Shown here: positions 10,963 to 21,974 of the stretch, one piece after another
Position numbering within the stretch: position 1 is the first letter of the stretch
Layout: each line of letters starts with the position of its first letter
NCBI GenBank assembly: GCA_021030905.1
Contig: JAGFMI010000021.1
Coordinates: 62,001 to 126,000, forward strand
Source: Pyrenula massariospora
Lineage: Eukaryota; Ascomycota; Eurotiomycetes; Pyrenulales; Pyrenulaceae
DNA length: 64,000 nucleotides
Direction: 5' to 3'
The notes under the pieces: model-generated
Databases searched by the model: none
What the model was told of the DNA's origin: nothing
The model's input: the letters and a program-made list of their open reading frames with translations, nothing else
Translations under genes and position numbers: made by a program

Positions 10963-12373
10963 ATGGCCCCCGAAGGTAAATCGGCAATCTAGGAGAAGAC
11001 GTGTAAAATCAAACCTGACTTATACAGATCGTCAACCTCCCGCACAGTCTTCGTCAGTCTCTCACACTTGGTGTTAACGAGTATGCTAACGTAGAACCAG
11101 CTTATCCTTCACTCAGGGTCTACTTGTCGGTCAACTCTCCGTCGTTCTTCTAATCGGCGCCTTCATCAAATTCTTCATTTTCGGAGAAGCCCCATTCCCA
11201 CGTTATTCTACGCATAGCTATGCAGCCTCGAGACGACATCTGCGATCATCTTCCCTCCACAACCTTGCCTCGAGAAACTCCCCGCCAAATTCTCTCCGGC
11301 ATAAGTCTAGCACTCACCATATCCTTCGACCAGTCGCCTCAAGCTCGACCAATGTTGATTCCATCTTGAGGAAGACTTACTATCAGATTTTGCCCAACAA
11401 GGTACCGTCATTAGGGCACACAAGAGGACACTCTCAACATTCCTCTCATCAACCAGAGAGCCTTGATTGGTTCAACGTCCTGATTGCTCAAGCGATAGCA
11501 CAGTACCGGCAAGCCGCGTATAACCAGCGGGATGCAACTCCTTCGGCACCTCCGTCGATCTTAACAACTTTGACCGCGGCCCTCAACAATCCCGATAAAA
11601 AGCCTTCCTTTGTCGATACTATAAATGTGACGGAGATCTCTCTTGGCGAGGAATTTCCTATCTTCAGCAACTGCCGCGTGATTGCACTGGATGATGACGC
11701 GGTTGGCGGTCAAGGGGGTGGAGAACGATTGCAAGCCTTGATGGATGTGGATCTGTCGGATGACAGTTTGACTTTAGGCATCGAGACGTCTTTGATACTC
11801 AACTACCCCAAGCCATTTTCTGCAGTCCTACCAGTTGCCTTGGTTGTCTCGGTCGTCAGATTTTCAGGGACTCTCTCCATCAGCTTCATGCCAGTAGCGT
11901 CTTCGGATCGCACTTCGGAAAATTCTGATGTTCAGACCAGCATCGCATCCGTCTCTCCTAGGACGAATCTCGCATTTTCTTTTTTGCCCGACTATCGTCT
12001 TGATCTGTCTGTTCGCAGCCTCGTTGGATCCAGGTCCCGGCTCCAAGACGTACCAAAGATTGCGCAACTTGTGGAAGCTCGAGTTCAAGCATGGTTTGAG
12101 GAAAGAGTTGTTGAACCGCGAGTTCAAGTCGTCGGCCTTCCAGGCTTGTGGCCGCGCATGGGCCGGACGAACATACGAGGCAGTGACGAGAGCCAACAAA
12201 GCGGACAAGATGTAACCCCCGAGCCATCTGTCGCCGTACGAGGCTCGCATAAGCCTTTGGATGATCAGCAGGGACTGAGGATCAGGTCCTCACGCCCATC
12301 CCGACCCTCAGTTCTGCCAGAAGATACTTTTAAGATGCCAGGAGCGCTACCAGACACACAAGTTTTCAGCTAA
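10963..12373 (+). CDS. MMM1: ERMES subunit Mmm1
   Basis: Mmm1 is the ER-anchored SMP-domain subunit of the ER-mitochondria encounter structure, which transfers lipids and holds mitochondrial shape. Exons: 10963-10975 (13 bases, M-A-P-E plus one base), 11028-11052 (25 bases) and 11101-12373. Introns are 52 and 48 bases (GTAAAT..CAG; GTCAGT..CAG with branch GCTAAC). The product is 436 residues. The joined start reads [20 protein letters not shown], then the transmembrane helix [20 protein letters not shown], a Ser/His-rich linker, and the SMP domain ([48 protein letters not shown]-like end). The SMP part is typical. The two tiny exons are inferred from splice signals and the conserved SFTQGL.. 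start. Confidence 0.92.
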
Positions 12374-13339
12374 GAAAGACTTAATTTAGGATTATGGCTG
12401 CCGGCTCTTTGGAATAGGTCTTGATGATTGTGAGGCCCTGCATCGATAAAAGGACTGACGCGGAAGATCACCGTATATACTCTACTGGTGAAACTCCACT
12501 TCTTTCACCTAGATCAACATGAGACCTACTGTCTTAAAATCGAGACATTGGCCGCAGATGCCAACTGAATACAATTGCCTCAACCGCGAGGTGCGATAAT
12601 ACGATTTGCACAAGCTTGTTGTCCGGCAGAACGAGGGAGATGAATTATGTCATGTGGTACCACAAGACACAAAAAGGTATTAGTTGGCTTGAAAACAAGT
12701 CGCCTGTTTCGCAGAAGCAGCGCAGTAACGATGCTAGGTATCTAAGGCATCCAATCTCTCTCGCAGGCTCGCAATCAGCTTGGACAAGTAGTGGTAGATC
12801 GCGAGATGCAGCGGTCCCCGTATGTATCAGCGTAGCATGATTTTGCGCCCATCAAGGAGAGTAATGCGTTTCAAGTGATCCAGTCGCTTGTCCAAGGTAG
12901 CCATCATTCAGATAGGTAGTATAGGTATCAATGTGGGCTAGAAACTAGAGGGGAAACAGTACCAAGTGCTAAATGTAGCAATATGACACGAGTGACATCA
13001 ATGGCTTAATTAGGTCAGTGATCAGTCAACAACGGAAGTCGTGTGAATCCTTCACTTCGATTTGGGGGCTTTAGGGCGTGCGGCGGCAGGCGGAAATGCA
13101 TCTGCCCCTCCTCGCTCTACAATAATCATTGCTGGTGGCCCACTCACGTCATCCCTGACCTTTATCGCGCTCTGGACCAATACCAATTTATAGGAAGGCG
13201 GCCACGTGGGCTTGAAATTCTAGGTTTTCATTTCGACATACCTCACACCACAAAGAAGCTTTCGGGGGAATCGCAGCATTCGACGATTGCGATATCGATA
13301 CGTGATTCGTTGCAACTCGCATCCTCCAGACATCAAACT
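12374..13339. other. Intergenic region MMM1 / ADI1
   Basis: About 970 bases. Only one short chance-like ORF (74 codons at 12616-12840). No tRNA, repeat or domain was recognised. It holds the MMM1 3' end and the ADI1 promoter. Confidence 0.5.
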
Positions 13340-14068
13340 ATGAAGGCATACTGGTTCGACAACCAAACGGTAAGCGAACGAAACCTTCACCCCCTCCAGT
13401 CATTACCCCCGGTATTCAACCTTTTTTCCCTTCCAGGGCGATCAACGGGAAGACCACGACTCCGGCCGTCCCGTCGACACCTCGTACTTGGAGTCTCTCG
13501 GCGTCATCTGCCGCCAGTATCCAACCATCGACGCGGTCAACGACATCGCCACCTCGCGCCACTACAAGAACCGCGATGAGATCACCGTCTCGCCGGAGAA
13601 GATGGGCGACGTCTACGAGGAGAAGGTGAAGATGTTCTTCAATGAACATCTTCATGAGGTAAGTCTTTCCGCCTGGGCTTAACCCGCTGCTGCTAGACAT
13701 TGGGCGTGTGGAGATTGACAGGCCGGTGTCCGTAGGATGAAGAGATTAGGTACATTCTTGACGGCGAAGGCTTTTTTGACGTGCGCAACGAGGGTGATGA
13801 CTGGGTGAGGATGAGGTGTGTGGCGGGAGATTTGATCATCTTGCCGGCGGGGATCTATCATCGGTTTACCACCGATTCGAAGAATGTTGGTGTTCTCCGC
13901 CCCCGCAGCGACATCGATACAGGTACTGACAAAGTCTAGTATATCAAGGCGATGCGTCTATTCAAGGACGAGCCAAAGTGGACGCCGCTGAATCGCGGAC
14001 CGGAGACCGATGAGAATGTGCATCGAAGGACGTATCTTGAAAATAGAGGAAACTTGATCGTTGCTTGA
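13340..14068 (+). CDS. ADI1: Acireductone dioxygenase (methionine salvage)
   Basis: Iron-dependent cupin enzyme that oxidises acireductone to the keto-acid precursor of methionine, in the cytosol and nucleus. Four exons: 13340-13369, 13437-13658, 13736-13885 and 13940-14068, all phase 0, giving 176 residues, the family length. It begins [10 protein letters not shown] and then [10 protein letters not shown]. The metal-binding cupin motif is [20 protein letters not shown] (His, His, Glu), and the last ligand His lies in LPAGIYHRF. The second intron falls inside the first motif, between HE and DEE. It ends ENRGNLIVA. Introns are short (54-77 bases) with GTAAGC, GTAAGT and GTTGGT donors. The gene is convergent with the next one, 200 bases apart. 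Identity is secure. Confidence 0.96.
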
Positions 14069-14269
14069 GAATCTTTTAGAAAGCAGTCGTTTTAATCGAA
14101 TACCTGTTAGGAATCTAGGGCCGGAGTCCCCTCAGCGCTTTTCAAAGCCGTAACAATATCCCATTTGATGCTGTTCACCACCGTCGGATCTTTCCCAGTT
14201 CTCTAGCTCTGGCATTTGCAGACCAAGACCGACCCTTAGATCCCCTCAAACTCAAAATTTCGAATTCAT

Positions 14270-15329
14270 TCAGGCAACCTCCTCGTGTTCCGCGTCTTCC
14301 TCCTGTTTTTCGTCCTGTTTCTCCTCTGACTTCACCTGCGTATCGCTATCTGGGTCCTGATTTGGAAAACTTAAATGCTTCCAGTCCTCGATCTCCTCAA
14401 TGATGCTTCTTAATCGATCTCGGATACTCTCCACGGCGTAGCTTCCCAACAACAACCTTAACGGTGGAAATTGGCAATGTCCCAGCTGCCACACCAACTC
14501 GGCAGCCTTCACTACGCTGGTTGGCTGATTCTCCCCCAGCCAATGCAGCATTCGCTTTGCGTGTGCGGCTGGGGCCGTCGGGCCAGCATACGGCTCCGAG
14601 GCTTGCTTGACAAAGAAATGACCAAAAGCCGGAAGACGCTCATGCATCGCATCTGGCGGTTCATCACGTCTCAGATGGCCGGGTTCCACCAACGTAGCTT
14701 TGATGTTGAATTGGTCCACTTCGTAGAGCATACTTTCAATAAGTCCCTCGACAGCATATTTCGTAGCACAGTACGGACCCAAGCCCGGAACGCCCAGCGC
14801 TCCGCTGGTCGAGCTGAAGATGAGATACCTGCCCCCTCCCCGCTGGCGGAAATACGGCAAACTCAGCTGGATGATGTTCACCGTGCCCATGAAATTCGTC
14901 TCAAACTGATTCCGGACCTCGAACTCGTCCTGATCCTCACAGGCGCCGATGACACCAAAGCCCGAGCAGTTCGCGATCACATCCACGCGGCCCCATTTGG
15001 CGATCGCTTGGTCGAGACAGTGGGCGACCGTCTCGCGGACCCGGACGTCGCAGAGCAGTCCCAGGGAGAGCGTCGGATGCCAGTCCTGCATGCTGTCGAG
15101 AGTGTTGTCGAAGGCTTTGCCCACCACGGTGACCATGTCGCCGTGGTTGATGGCTGCTTTGGCGACGGACCGGCCCATGTGGCCGGTTGCGCCAAAGATC
15201 TAGGTAGGGACCATCAGACACGTTAGAGAAGGGAAGACGGATTCTTACCAGCCATGACAGCTGTTTGGGTGACGTCTGGGATGGTGGGTCTGTGGTTATG
15301 GGGAGTTGGAGCCTGGGATGCTGGGACAT
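14270..15329 (-). CDS. Short-chain dehydrogenase/reductase
   Basis: NAD(P)-dependent oxidoreductase of the classical SDR fold. Exons 15329-15249 and 15199-14270, intron 49 bases (GTAAGA..TAG), phase 0, 336 residues. The intron restores the nucleotide-binding start LSWLIFGATGHMGRSV; the in-frame ATG within exon 2 would remove it. Other motifs: DVIANCSGFG (NNAG position), the catalytic Ser in IFSSTSGALG and YCATK (Tyr170, Lys174). The glycine motif GATGHMG differs slightly from the usual TGxxxGxG. The C-terminal 25 residues are Glu/Asp/Gln-rich. The substrate cannot be told. It is the first of three same-strand enzyme genes. Family certain, function open. Confidence 0.9.
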
Positions 15330-15745
15330 TGGCGCATGCCGATAGGCGTGGTTTTTACAGCTAACGAGACAATTCGAATCCGCAACACTTTGAATTTACT
15401 TCAAAGCTTGATGATCGACATCCTAGATCAAGCAGGATCTGGTGTCATGGCGACCTCACGATTGGACGATAGTCGCGGAAATAGCAATAAGGAAGGGAGA
15501 TAGTGTTCAAATAAACAGGGGCAGATGGTTTTCTTACTAGATGGCTTGGCGCTTGCTCGTGGTCAACGGATAGATGCAGAATGCGTGGCTTGCAACAGGA
15601 AGAATGTGGGGGAATATTTACATCGTTGATCTGTTGTTTTAGAAGAAGAATGTCATGCTACGGTCGATTCTAAAGAATTTGTGTGATACTTTGCAACTAT
15701 CTACAACCCTTTTATCTACAAACCCTTCTTGTCCAAGTCCCCAAT
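15330..15745. promoter_or_regulatory. Upstream region of the SDR gene
   Basis: About 415 bases between the SDR start and the stop of the next reverse-strand gene. No coding signal. It holds the SDR promoter and the 3' end of its neighbour. Confidence 0.5.
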
Positions 15746-17041
15746 TTACAGCCTTTCGCCTGCAATATCAGGCAATAAGTTACCCGCTATCATCTCGGTC
15801 ACGGCACGCTCAACTGCCTCCTGCGCCAGACTATCCCCTATATTCGTTGCGCTCACGAATGTTTCTGGCCTCCTACCGCCAGTCATGATCAATGCAGCCG
15901 CATAGTTGTAAGTGTTCGATCCCTCATGTCCCAGAGCATACCCCTTTTCACCATCTTCGCCAATATCCTTTACCCCGTGTTTGATCACGTTCCACGCCCC
16001 TGGGGAGTAAGCAACATCATCGACCCTGCTAGCGTAGGGCGTGTGCAAAACCTCCCAATCCTTGAAATCGAGCCCGAGAGGCGTGTCTTGGCTGTTTCCG
16101 CCATTCGCGTGCGCTTGCAGAAATTTGCCGTAACTTTCTAATGGACAATGCACCCGTCCAGCAGAATTCATCGCCGGTGGATTGTCCCTCGAGGCAAACG
16201 GCAAATAGTCAAGAGGAACAGGACGACGACCTGAAGGCATATCTATGACTGTGTGTGGCCAAGGATTGTCGATAGAGCGGCTGCTTCTTTCAGCATTGGG
16301 GCCCAGACCGCAATTTGTCATATTCAATGGGTCGAACAGGTACATGGACAGTATTGTTTCCCAACTCGAGTTCAGTGCTGACTCAACGACGGCGCCGGCG
16401 ATAATGAAGTTGTTATTATCGTATACAAAAGATCCTGGAGATACTGATGGAGCCCGCGAAAGACTGCGCGAAGTGACCGCTTGCCGGCCATCATAGGCGT
16501 TTTGACGGTAGAGAGATGTCCAGAAAGCAATATCGGAAGGATTGGATGGCCAGTTAATACAAATGCCGGAACGATGAGAGGTGAGCATCCGGAGCGTAGT
16601 TGAGTGGTGCCCTGGATGCATGATCCCAGACATCGTCGGAAGCGCATCGGCGAGAGTTGTCTCCCAAGTGAGAAAGCCCTTTCTGACAGCTATAGCAAGC
16701 AGAGTTGCCGTCATAGCTTTGGTAAGCGAGCCTAGGTGAAATTGGTCGCTTAGCTGGGCTTTGGGCTGGGAGCCATACTTGCGCATCCCAGTCACAGCTT
16801 GGGTGGAGCTAGTATTATCACCATATCGAGCTGCAAGGCAAGGCAGACGGTAATGGGATCGCAGATCTTCGAGAGACAATTTGGTGGAGGACGGGGCTTT
16901 CTGCGGCTGAGAGAGCGGTGTCTGGAGGGAAGCAAGGACTCTGTTCGGAATCAGAAGCATCATACAAAGTAACATGACACGTCCTCCCCAGAGACTTGCC
17001 ACTTTACTCTGACGCATCTTATGGAAATTATGAAAGCACAC
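15746..17041 (-). CDS. Secreted beta-lactamase-like serine hydrolase
   Basis: Member of the class C beta-lactamase/penicillin-binding-like serine hydrolases, in fungi usually esterases, peptidases or lactam/lactone hydrolases. Single exon, 431 residues. Seen: the catalytic SxxK as SLTK (Ser105, Lys108), YxN as YDN (Tyr206, Asn208) in SFVYDNNNFIIAGAVV, and a third motif HEG (371-373) in GYALGHEGSNTYNYAA. A hydrophobic N-terminal stretch (VMLLCMMLLIPNRVLA) looks like a signal peptide or anchor. The methionine at residue 9 (position 17017) is an equally good start. The substrate is unknown. It lies between the SDR and FAD oxidoreductase genes on the same strand. Confidence 0.85.
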   Translation of the reverse strand: MCFHNFHKMRQSKVASLWGGRVMLLCMMLLIPNRVLASLQTPLSQPQKAPSSTKLSLEDLRSHYRLPCLAARYGDNTSSTQAVTGMRKYGSQPKAQLSDQFHLGSLTKAMTATLLAIAVRKGFLTWETTLADALPTMSGIMHPGHHSTTLRMLTSHRSGICINWPSNPSDIAFWTSLYRQNAYDGRQAVTSRSLSRAPSVSPGSFVYDNNNFIIAGAVVESALNSSWETILSMYLFDPLNMTNCGLGPNAERSSRSIDNPWPHTVIDMPSGRRPVPLDYLPFASRDNPPAMNSAGRVHCPLESYGKFLQAHANGGNSQDTPLGLDFKDWEVLHTPYASRVDDVAYSPGAWNVIKHGVKDIGEDGEKGYALGHEGSNTYNYAAALIMTGGRRPETFVSATNIGDSLAQEAVERAVTEMIAGNLLPDIAGERL

Positions 17042-17765
17042 GTTTTGAGAGTTTCCGGCTCTTTCGTCAAGACTAAGCTCGACCTAGTTCAAGTGACTCT
17101 GATACTGAGTATGCGTTGAGAAGTTTTGCGACAATGGAGAGCCTCCAATATGGACGCCTCACAGCCTCGCAAGTCTTACATTTGAAATGCCGTAGAATGA
17201 CAGTAGTAAAGCTTGGAAAGCAAGACGCAGGTGAGAGGGCATGTCAAAACAAAGAGTTGCTGAATCTCAATGACAGAAATTGTTACCGAAGCATTGAGGT
17301 TCGGTAAGGCATTTCATCACTAAACCTCGTTGAAAAGATCGGGGGCTGAAAAAAAGTGTCGTAAATAGACGTTGCATGCTGTGCCTGAAAAGCCCTAGGA
17401 AGCTTTACAGTCACAGTCTACTGGAAAATCTCAATATTACCACCTCGTGCTTTATAATACTTAGGATTAGCGAGCCACGGAACAGTTGTCTACGCTCCCC
17501 CTCACTTTTCACGTAATATTGAAGTGCGTTCAGGAGATTCTATCAGAAAACGGGATGCTTGAAGGACTTTAGAGGAGTGTGATTGAGGGCACACGACATT
17601 ATTTTTAAACATCACGCTGTCAGGGAGCTTGCTGGAGAAATGCGATGAAAGCCACAATGCCAATGGTAATGCGTGCTCCGACCAAGATTCAAATCGGAAA
17701 GGCTAGGTATGCAGATGAAGCGATTCCCAACGCCAAATGTGCCAAACAACACACGACGCCAATAT
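17042..17765. other. Intergenic region upstream of the serine hydrolase
   Basis: About 725 bases with an AT-rich middle (17300-17600) and no convincing ORF. It holds the hydrolase promoter and the 3' UTR of the FAD oxidoreductase. Confidence 0.5.
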
Positions 17766-19425
17766 CTACTGGCCCTTCTTTCCAGGCTTGTAACGAACAC
17801 CGTGGGAAAGAAGTAGATAGTTGGAGAAGAAGTTTTCCGCAAAATCGTCGAACTTCACGTATTCGGCTCCCAGGCGATAAGCGGCGGCAATGCCACTCAC
17901 ACAGGCAAGTTCATGCATATTCTGTTCAGATGTCAGTATATGTGGGTGCGGTTTGAAGGAGGACAGGGACACCACATACGACCAGTGTCCAAGAGCCAGC
18001 AAACCATGTTCTGTTCTTACCGTTAAGAAACATCATTCCGGGAACCACTCGAACGTAGTGCTGCCATTTGTGACCCAATTGATGCCACCATTTTTGCTCA
18101 ATGATTTTGGTCTTATCGATCTGGTCAATAGTCCAGAGATGACGCTGGGTCTTGTCCAAGAAAATTGACTGGAACACATGCCTTTCGTATTCAACGGGGG
18201 GCCTATCTGCGTCATGATCCATGCGGAACTGATGTTGATAGTTTGTGCAATCGAAGGACATTTCAATCTTTTGCATATCCTCTGGGTATGAATGTGTGTA
18301 GTACATTGGCCGGTATCCGCCAGGTTCCCCGCCCTGGCCCTCCCCTTCATTTTTGGCGAATTTGATTTGTTGTTTCTGAGCCTCGGACTTTGGTTCTGCA
18401 CAGAGGTCTGGGTTGAACTTGGTCTCGTAAATTCTCGAAAAATAGTCAGAGTCGGAGTGGGTGATGGTGATGTCGTCGTAGAAGCTGGCCCCTCCAAGGA
18501 CAAATCTCTCTTTCCAAGTTGCTGTTTTGCCCAAAAGTTTCTTCGCATCATCTGCCAGTGTACACATGACGAGCTCGTCAAAGCTTTCTGTTTTGACCTC
18601 GGGTCCAATATGCTCACCATGACGATCACGGCGGTCGGGGTCAAAGGGGGCGGTGCTAAGAACGACGCCTTTATTACTCCGTTCCAATATCGCGGTCACG
18701 TCGGTGTTAAGTCGAATGTCAACACCCTTGGATCGGAGGTCAGCAGCCCAGTCCTTGTAGAACTGGTCAAGCTTTGGGAATGTCACCATGGTCGGCAAGT
18801 TGGGCAGCAATGTCTCTGAATCGTAATCCCACAGTTTCATGTTCGGGTCATGGAAGAGCCTTTCAAGAATAGCACACGAGACGTTGGCAGTCTGATTTCC
18901 CGTCCCGAGAAACAAGGCGATCAGCGGATACACCATTTTGTCGCCAAAGTCTTTGCTGAACATGAATATCCGAAGCATGATGCGTATCGGCACCAAGCCC
19001 AATATGGGCATGGTGTACTTGATCAAGTTGAGGACTTTGCCAAACTTTCTGATGTCCTTCGAATAGTGGCCTACAAGCTGGCTCGGGAAGACGTTGGTCC
19101 AAAAGCCATCCTTGCCTTTGCCAAAGGCGACCTGCAGCCTCACCTCATGAGGCTCATGACCATACTGCTTGAAAAAATTGAAGGTATGCCTAAAGATCGG
19201 AGAGCCGCCTTGCACCCCGTCGTTGAGCCAATCGGTGCCATACTGATCTTTGTCAAGGGAGATTGAGGTGGCCTGTCCGCCGGTGACACTCATCCGCTCG
19301 ATGACGGTGACCTGAATTTTGTCCGGGTGCTGGGCCAGAGTCGCTGCACAGCTCATTCCGGCCGCGCCGGCTCCCACGATCACGACGCGTTTTTTCGCGT
19401 CTTGGCCTTTGGGCGGAGGGCTCAT
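17766..19425 (-). CDS. FAD-dependent oxidoreductase (amine-oxidase-like, COG2907 type)
   Basis: Flavoprotein with an N-terminal Rossmann FAD-binding site: KKRVVIVGAGAAGMSCAATL (GxGxxG), then VIERMSVTGGQATSI. Exon 19425-17980 and exon 17921-17766, separated by a 58-base intron (GTATGT..CAG), phase 0, 533 residues. The intron sits at FAGSWTLV/NMHELACVSG, a typical flavin-contacting C-terminal motif of the amine-oxidase fold (GxW..x..HE). Without splicing the product would stop a few residues later and lose the last 51. It resembles the predicted NAD/FAD-binding proteins grouped as COG2907. The substrate is not known and no targeting signal is evident. The 5' leader is GT/CA-repeat-rich. Confidence 0.87.
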
Positions 19426-19556
19426 TGTGTCGCTGGGGAAGGCTGTCGAGACGGTGAAAATCGTGCGACGAGATGTGCGGAGAGTCGACTGCGCCGCGTG
19501 TGAGAGTCGACGGTGGGCGTTTGGTCTTGTACATTTCCATCGTTGTTGATGGCGAT

Positions 19557-19584
19557 GGTGGTGGTGGTGGTGGTGTGGTGGTGG
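19557..19584. repeat. GGT trinucleotide microsatellite
   Basis: Nine nearly perfect GGT units (CCA on the reverse strand) about 130-160 bases upstream of the FAD oxidoreductase start codon, probably in its leader. Confidence 0.85.
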
Positions 19585-19987
19585 AATTCGCTTGGCCGGG
19601 CGCGAGTAGTGACGAAATCGATGTGGGCTCTTTTAGCTTCCCTCCATCCCAGTTGGAGGGTGGCGGCATTCCTCTCTGCTTGGTCCCTCGGTCGTATCCG
19701 AGGATCAATGATCAGCGATCGTCCATCTCCAGATCTCACGCCGCAGCCTGCAGGACATCTCTCCCGGTCCACTCGCTGTCGTTTGATTTAGCTTTAGGCT
19801 TCTCTCGCTTCTGCACCCCCTTAGATAGGCTTTGTGCAACGTCGGCTGAACTCCTGAGCCTTCCGTCCCCCAGAGAGCCTCGCCGACATACAGCGCCCTT
19901 TCAGAAGGCTTACATCGCTTGTAGACGAGGAAAACTAAAAGACACGTAATTTTCGGCCATACACCAATACGTATCAATTTTTGTCGC

Positions 19988-20348
19988 CTAAATTACGGGC
20001 CGTAAAATTGTAGACCTGCGTTGACGTCCAGGTCGGCCTTTCATTCCTCCAGCATTCGTAATAAGCCGCAACGCCTTGCTATATGCAATCTGCTGATTCG
20101 CTTGTTTTGGTCGTATCAAGGCAAAACAAACAGCCACCCAGAGCGATGCGTAAAGACCACCGTTGATGACCACCATGCCAGAATCTCTGCTGTAACGCCA
20201 CCAAGTGAGTGGTGTTGTCAACACCTTTCCCCAGCCCCCGTCTCATGCCCAGTAGTATGCTTCCAAATCCTTCCGATCCAACGAGGTAGATTTTGTTCCG
20301 CATCTCGATGTCGCCTCGTTGGTTGACAACATCTTCCGGACCCACCAT
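19988..20348 (-). other. Possible small membrane-protein gene (unconfirmed)
   Basis: Two overlapping reverse-strand frames look more protein-like than chance: an ATG at 20348 giving MVGPEDVVNQRGDIEMRNKI.., and a second frame containing a hydrophobic segment (GMVVINGGLYASLWVAVCFA) followed by IRPKQANQQIAYSKALRL. A 41-base GTGTTG..CAGAG intron would join them in frame, which is at the lower size limit for fungal introns. I do not recognise the family. It could equally be a decayed gene or noise. Confidence 0.25.
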
Positions 20349-20600
20349 CTCCGTCCAGAGTCATATCCTAAGACCGTGATCCTGTAGTATCACAAAACTC
20401 TAGGACGGAACTGAGCGTGTTGGGAGTCGTTGCTGATAGACCTGTGTCTATTTTGGGCTCCTACTGGGTGATGATCGATTATTTAGGCGCTGGTGGTGAG
20501 ATAGCGAGCAGTAGCCTAGACACTTGAGTCTGCCTACCTTCAGTTTCCAATTCTAGAGAATAGAGACCAACAATCCCCCAGGCTTTACAACAATTCACCT

Positions 20601-21974
20601 TCACAACGTTTGCGACCATGATTGCAATGGTGTGCTCTGCTGATATTGAGAACGAGCATAATCACCCATCGATCCAGACCCGCCGTCAGCGTAAAATTGA
20701 GGCTGCCTTTCCGAGCCGTAAGGTAGTTGCGAATCACGGCGATCGGCCATCTGAGCAGGCGATGCCTGATGTGACCTTCGCGGCTCCATGGAAGTGGTAT
20801 GATTGGCTGCATTCATCGTAAAACCGCTGGAGCCGCGATCCAATGTGACGGGACTCTGCGACATGCCCGGTCTTTGCTGCATACCGGACTGTCCGTACAA
20901 CAGAGGATGGCTAGACGTTCGCTCGGGTTGTGAAGGAGGTAATGATGTTTGTAGGATAGAAGGCATATTAGAAGTCACCGTCGTTATCGGGGTCTGGCTG
21001 CCAATACCACCATAGTTTCCCCGATACGCTGCCTGATTGTACCCGCTATAATCCTCATTTTTCACGTACTGTGGATTTGTGGCTGCATTTGGCATGTAAG
21101 ATTGCTGCGGCGCCGACATTGCCATGGGGTAAGCAGCATTATTGGAGCTCGCGTTCTGAGGAAGGGTGGCGTACGTGTTCGCAGGAACTTGATAATAGCC
21201 CCGAGGTGCATTCTGAAGGTAACCTTGTGCCGCCATCATATTCGAAGGGTACATGTAAGGGGCTGAAGGGTCTCTCGGATCCATAAGGTCGTCCGATGGT
21301 TCTTCCACCGCAACTCTAAAACTCTGCTTGTGGAGAAGCTCGTGGCGCGGCTGAACATGCTGAAGATTCAGGTCATTTTTAGGTGTTAGGAGCTTGTTTT
21401 GGACCACGTCGTCACAGCTGTAGTAAGAAACAAGATGGTGAGTGACGCCCGTGACAGTAACGCTCATTGTTTTCTTCACAAGACCCTGCTCTTTGAAGCC
21501 GTAAGAGTCGACCAGCGATCCTACCAAAGCGCGCTCTGCCTCCGCCGCCGACCTGTCTGTTCCATTGTTTGGGCCAGATGCACTCTTGGGGGAATATGCT
21601 TCGCCGTTCTGGTCTGTCCGAGAAGTTGAGTACGGCTCTGGCCTGATTTGACGCCTATTCTGCTTCTTCATAGCTCGTTTTTTCTCACCGGGTGGGAATG
21701 GCTTATCAAGTTCTCGATAAATGAGGAAGTTACCCAGAATCCGGCTGGGACTCCACGTCACGCCGTCGGTCCATCGTTTGATCCCAGACGCGTTCTCTTC
21801 GTATATGAATACGCAACCGCTTCGAATTAAATTTGCGCGTTCGCGGTCGTGTGGTCGTCGGGGGACGTGATGGAGATGGCCTGTGAGGCAGGCCTCAAAA
21901 AGCACTAAGGCATCCTGCGTCGAGCTGATATGTCCTTCATACGTAGGCTGCAGTGCGGCAGCACCGCTCGCCAT
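20601..21974 (-). CDS. Gti1/Pac2 (WOPR) family transcriptional regulator
   Basis: Fungal-specific DNA-binding regulator of the family of Wor1 (Candida), Ryp1 (Histoplasma), Sge1 (Fusarium) and Gti1/Pac2 (fission yeast), which control morphology, conidiation, effector genes and virulence. Intronless, 457 residues from MASGAAALQPTYEGH. WOPRa spans about residues 9-104, with ISSTQDALVLFEACLTGHL, RSGCVFIYEENASGIKRWTD and WSPSRILGNFLIYREL. WOPRb lies near 165-210 (KKTMSVTVTGVTHHLVSYYS). The sequence is so close to the Wor1/Ryp1/Sge1 branch that I place it there rather than with Pac2. The C-terminal 240 residues are rich in Tyr, Asn, Gln, Ser and Pro. An in-frame TTG extension upstream is not conserved. 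It has a very long gene-free upstream region. Confidence 0.95.
   Translation of the reverse strand: MASGAAALQPTYEGHISSTQDALVLFEACLTGHLHHVPRRPHDRERANLIRSGCVFIYEENASGIKRWTDGVTWSPSRILGNFLIYRELDKPFPPGEKKRAMKKQNRRQIRPEPYSTSRTDQNGEAYSPKSASGPNNGTDRSAAEAERALVGSLVDSYGFKEQGLVKKTMSVTVTGVTHHLVSYYSCDDVVQNKLLTPKNDLNLQHVQPRHELLHKQSFRVAVEEPSDDLMDPRDPSAPYMYPSNMMAAQGYLQNAPRGYYQVPANTYATLPQNASSNNAAYPMAMSAPQQSYMPNAATNPQYVKNEDYSGYNQAAYRGNYGGIGSQTPITTVTSNMPSILQTSLPPSQPERTSSHPLLYGQSGMQQRPGMSQSPVTLDRGSSGFTMNAANHTTSMEPRRSHQASPAQMADRRDSQLPYGSERQPQFYADGGSGSMGDYARSQYQQSTPLQSWSQTL

Larger units (their letters stand above)
19426..20600. other. Intergenic region between FAD oxidoreductase and WOPR genes
   Basis: About 1.2 kb. 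The part next to 19425 is the FAD oxidoreductase promoter/leader with a CCA/GGT repeat. A possible small reverse-strand gene lies at 19988-20348 and is listed separately. The rest is WOPR 3' UTR. Confidence 0.45.
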
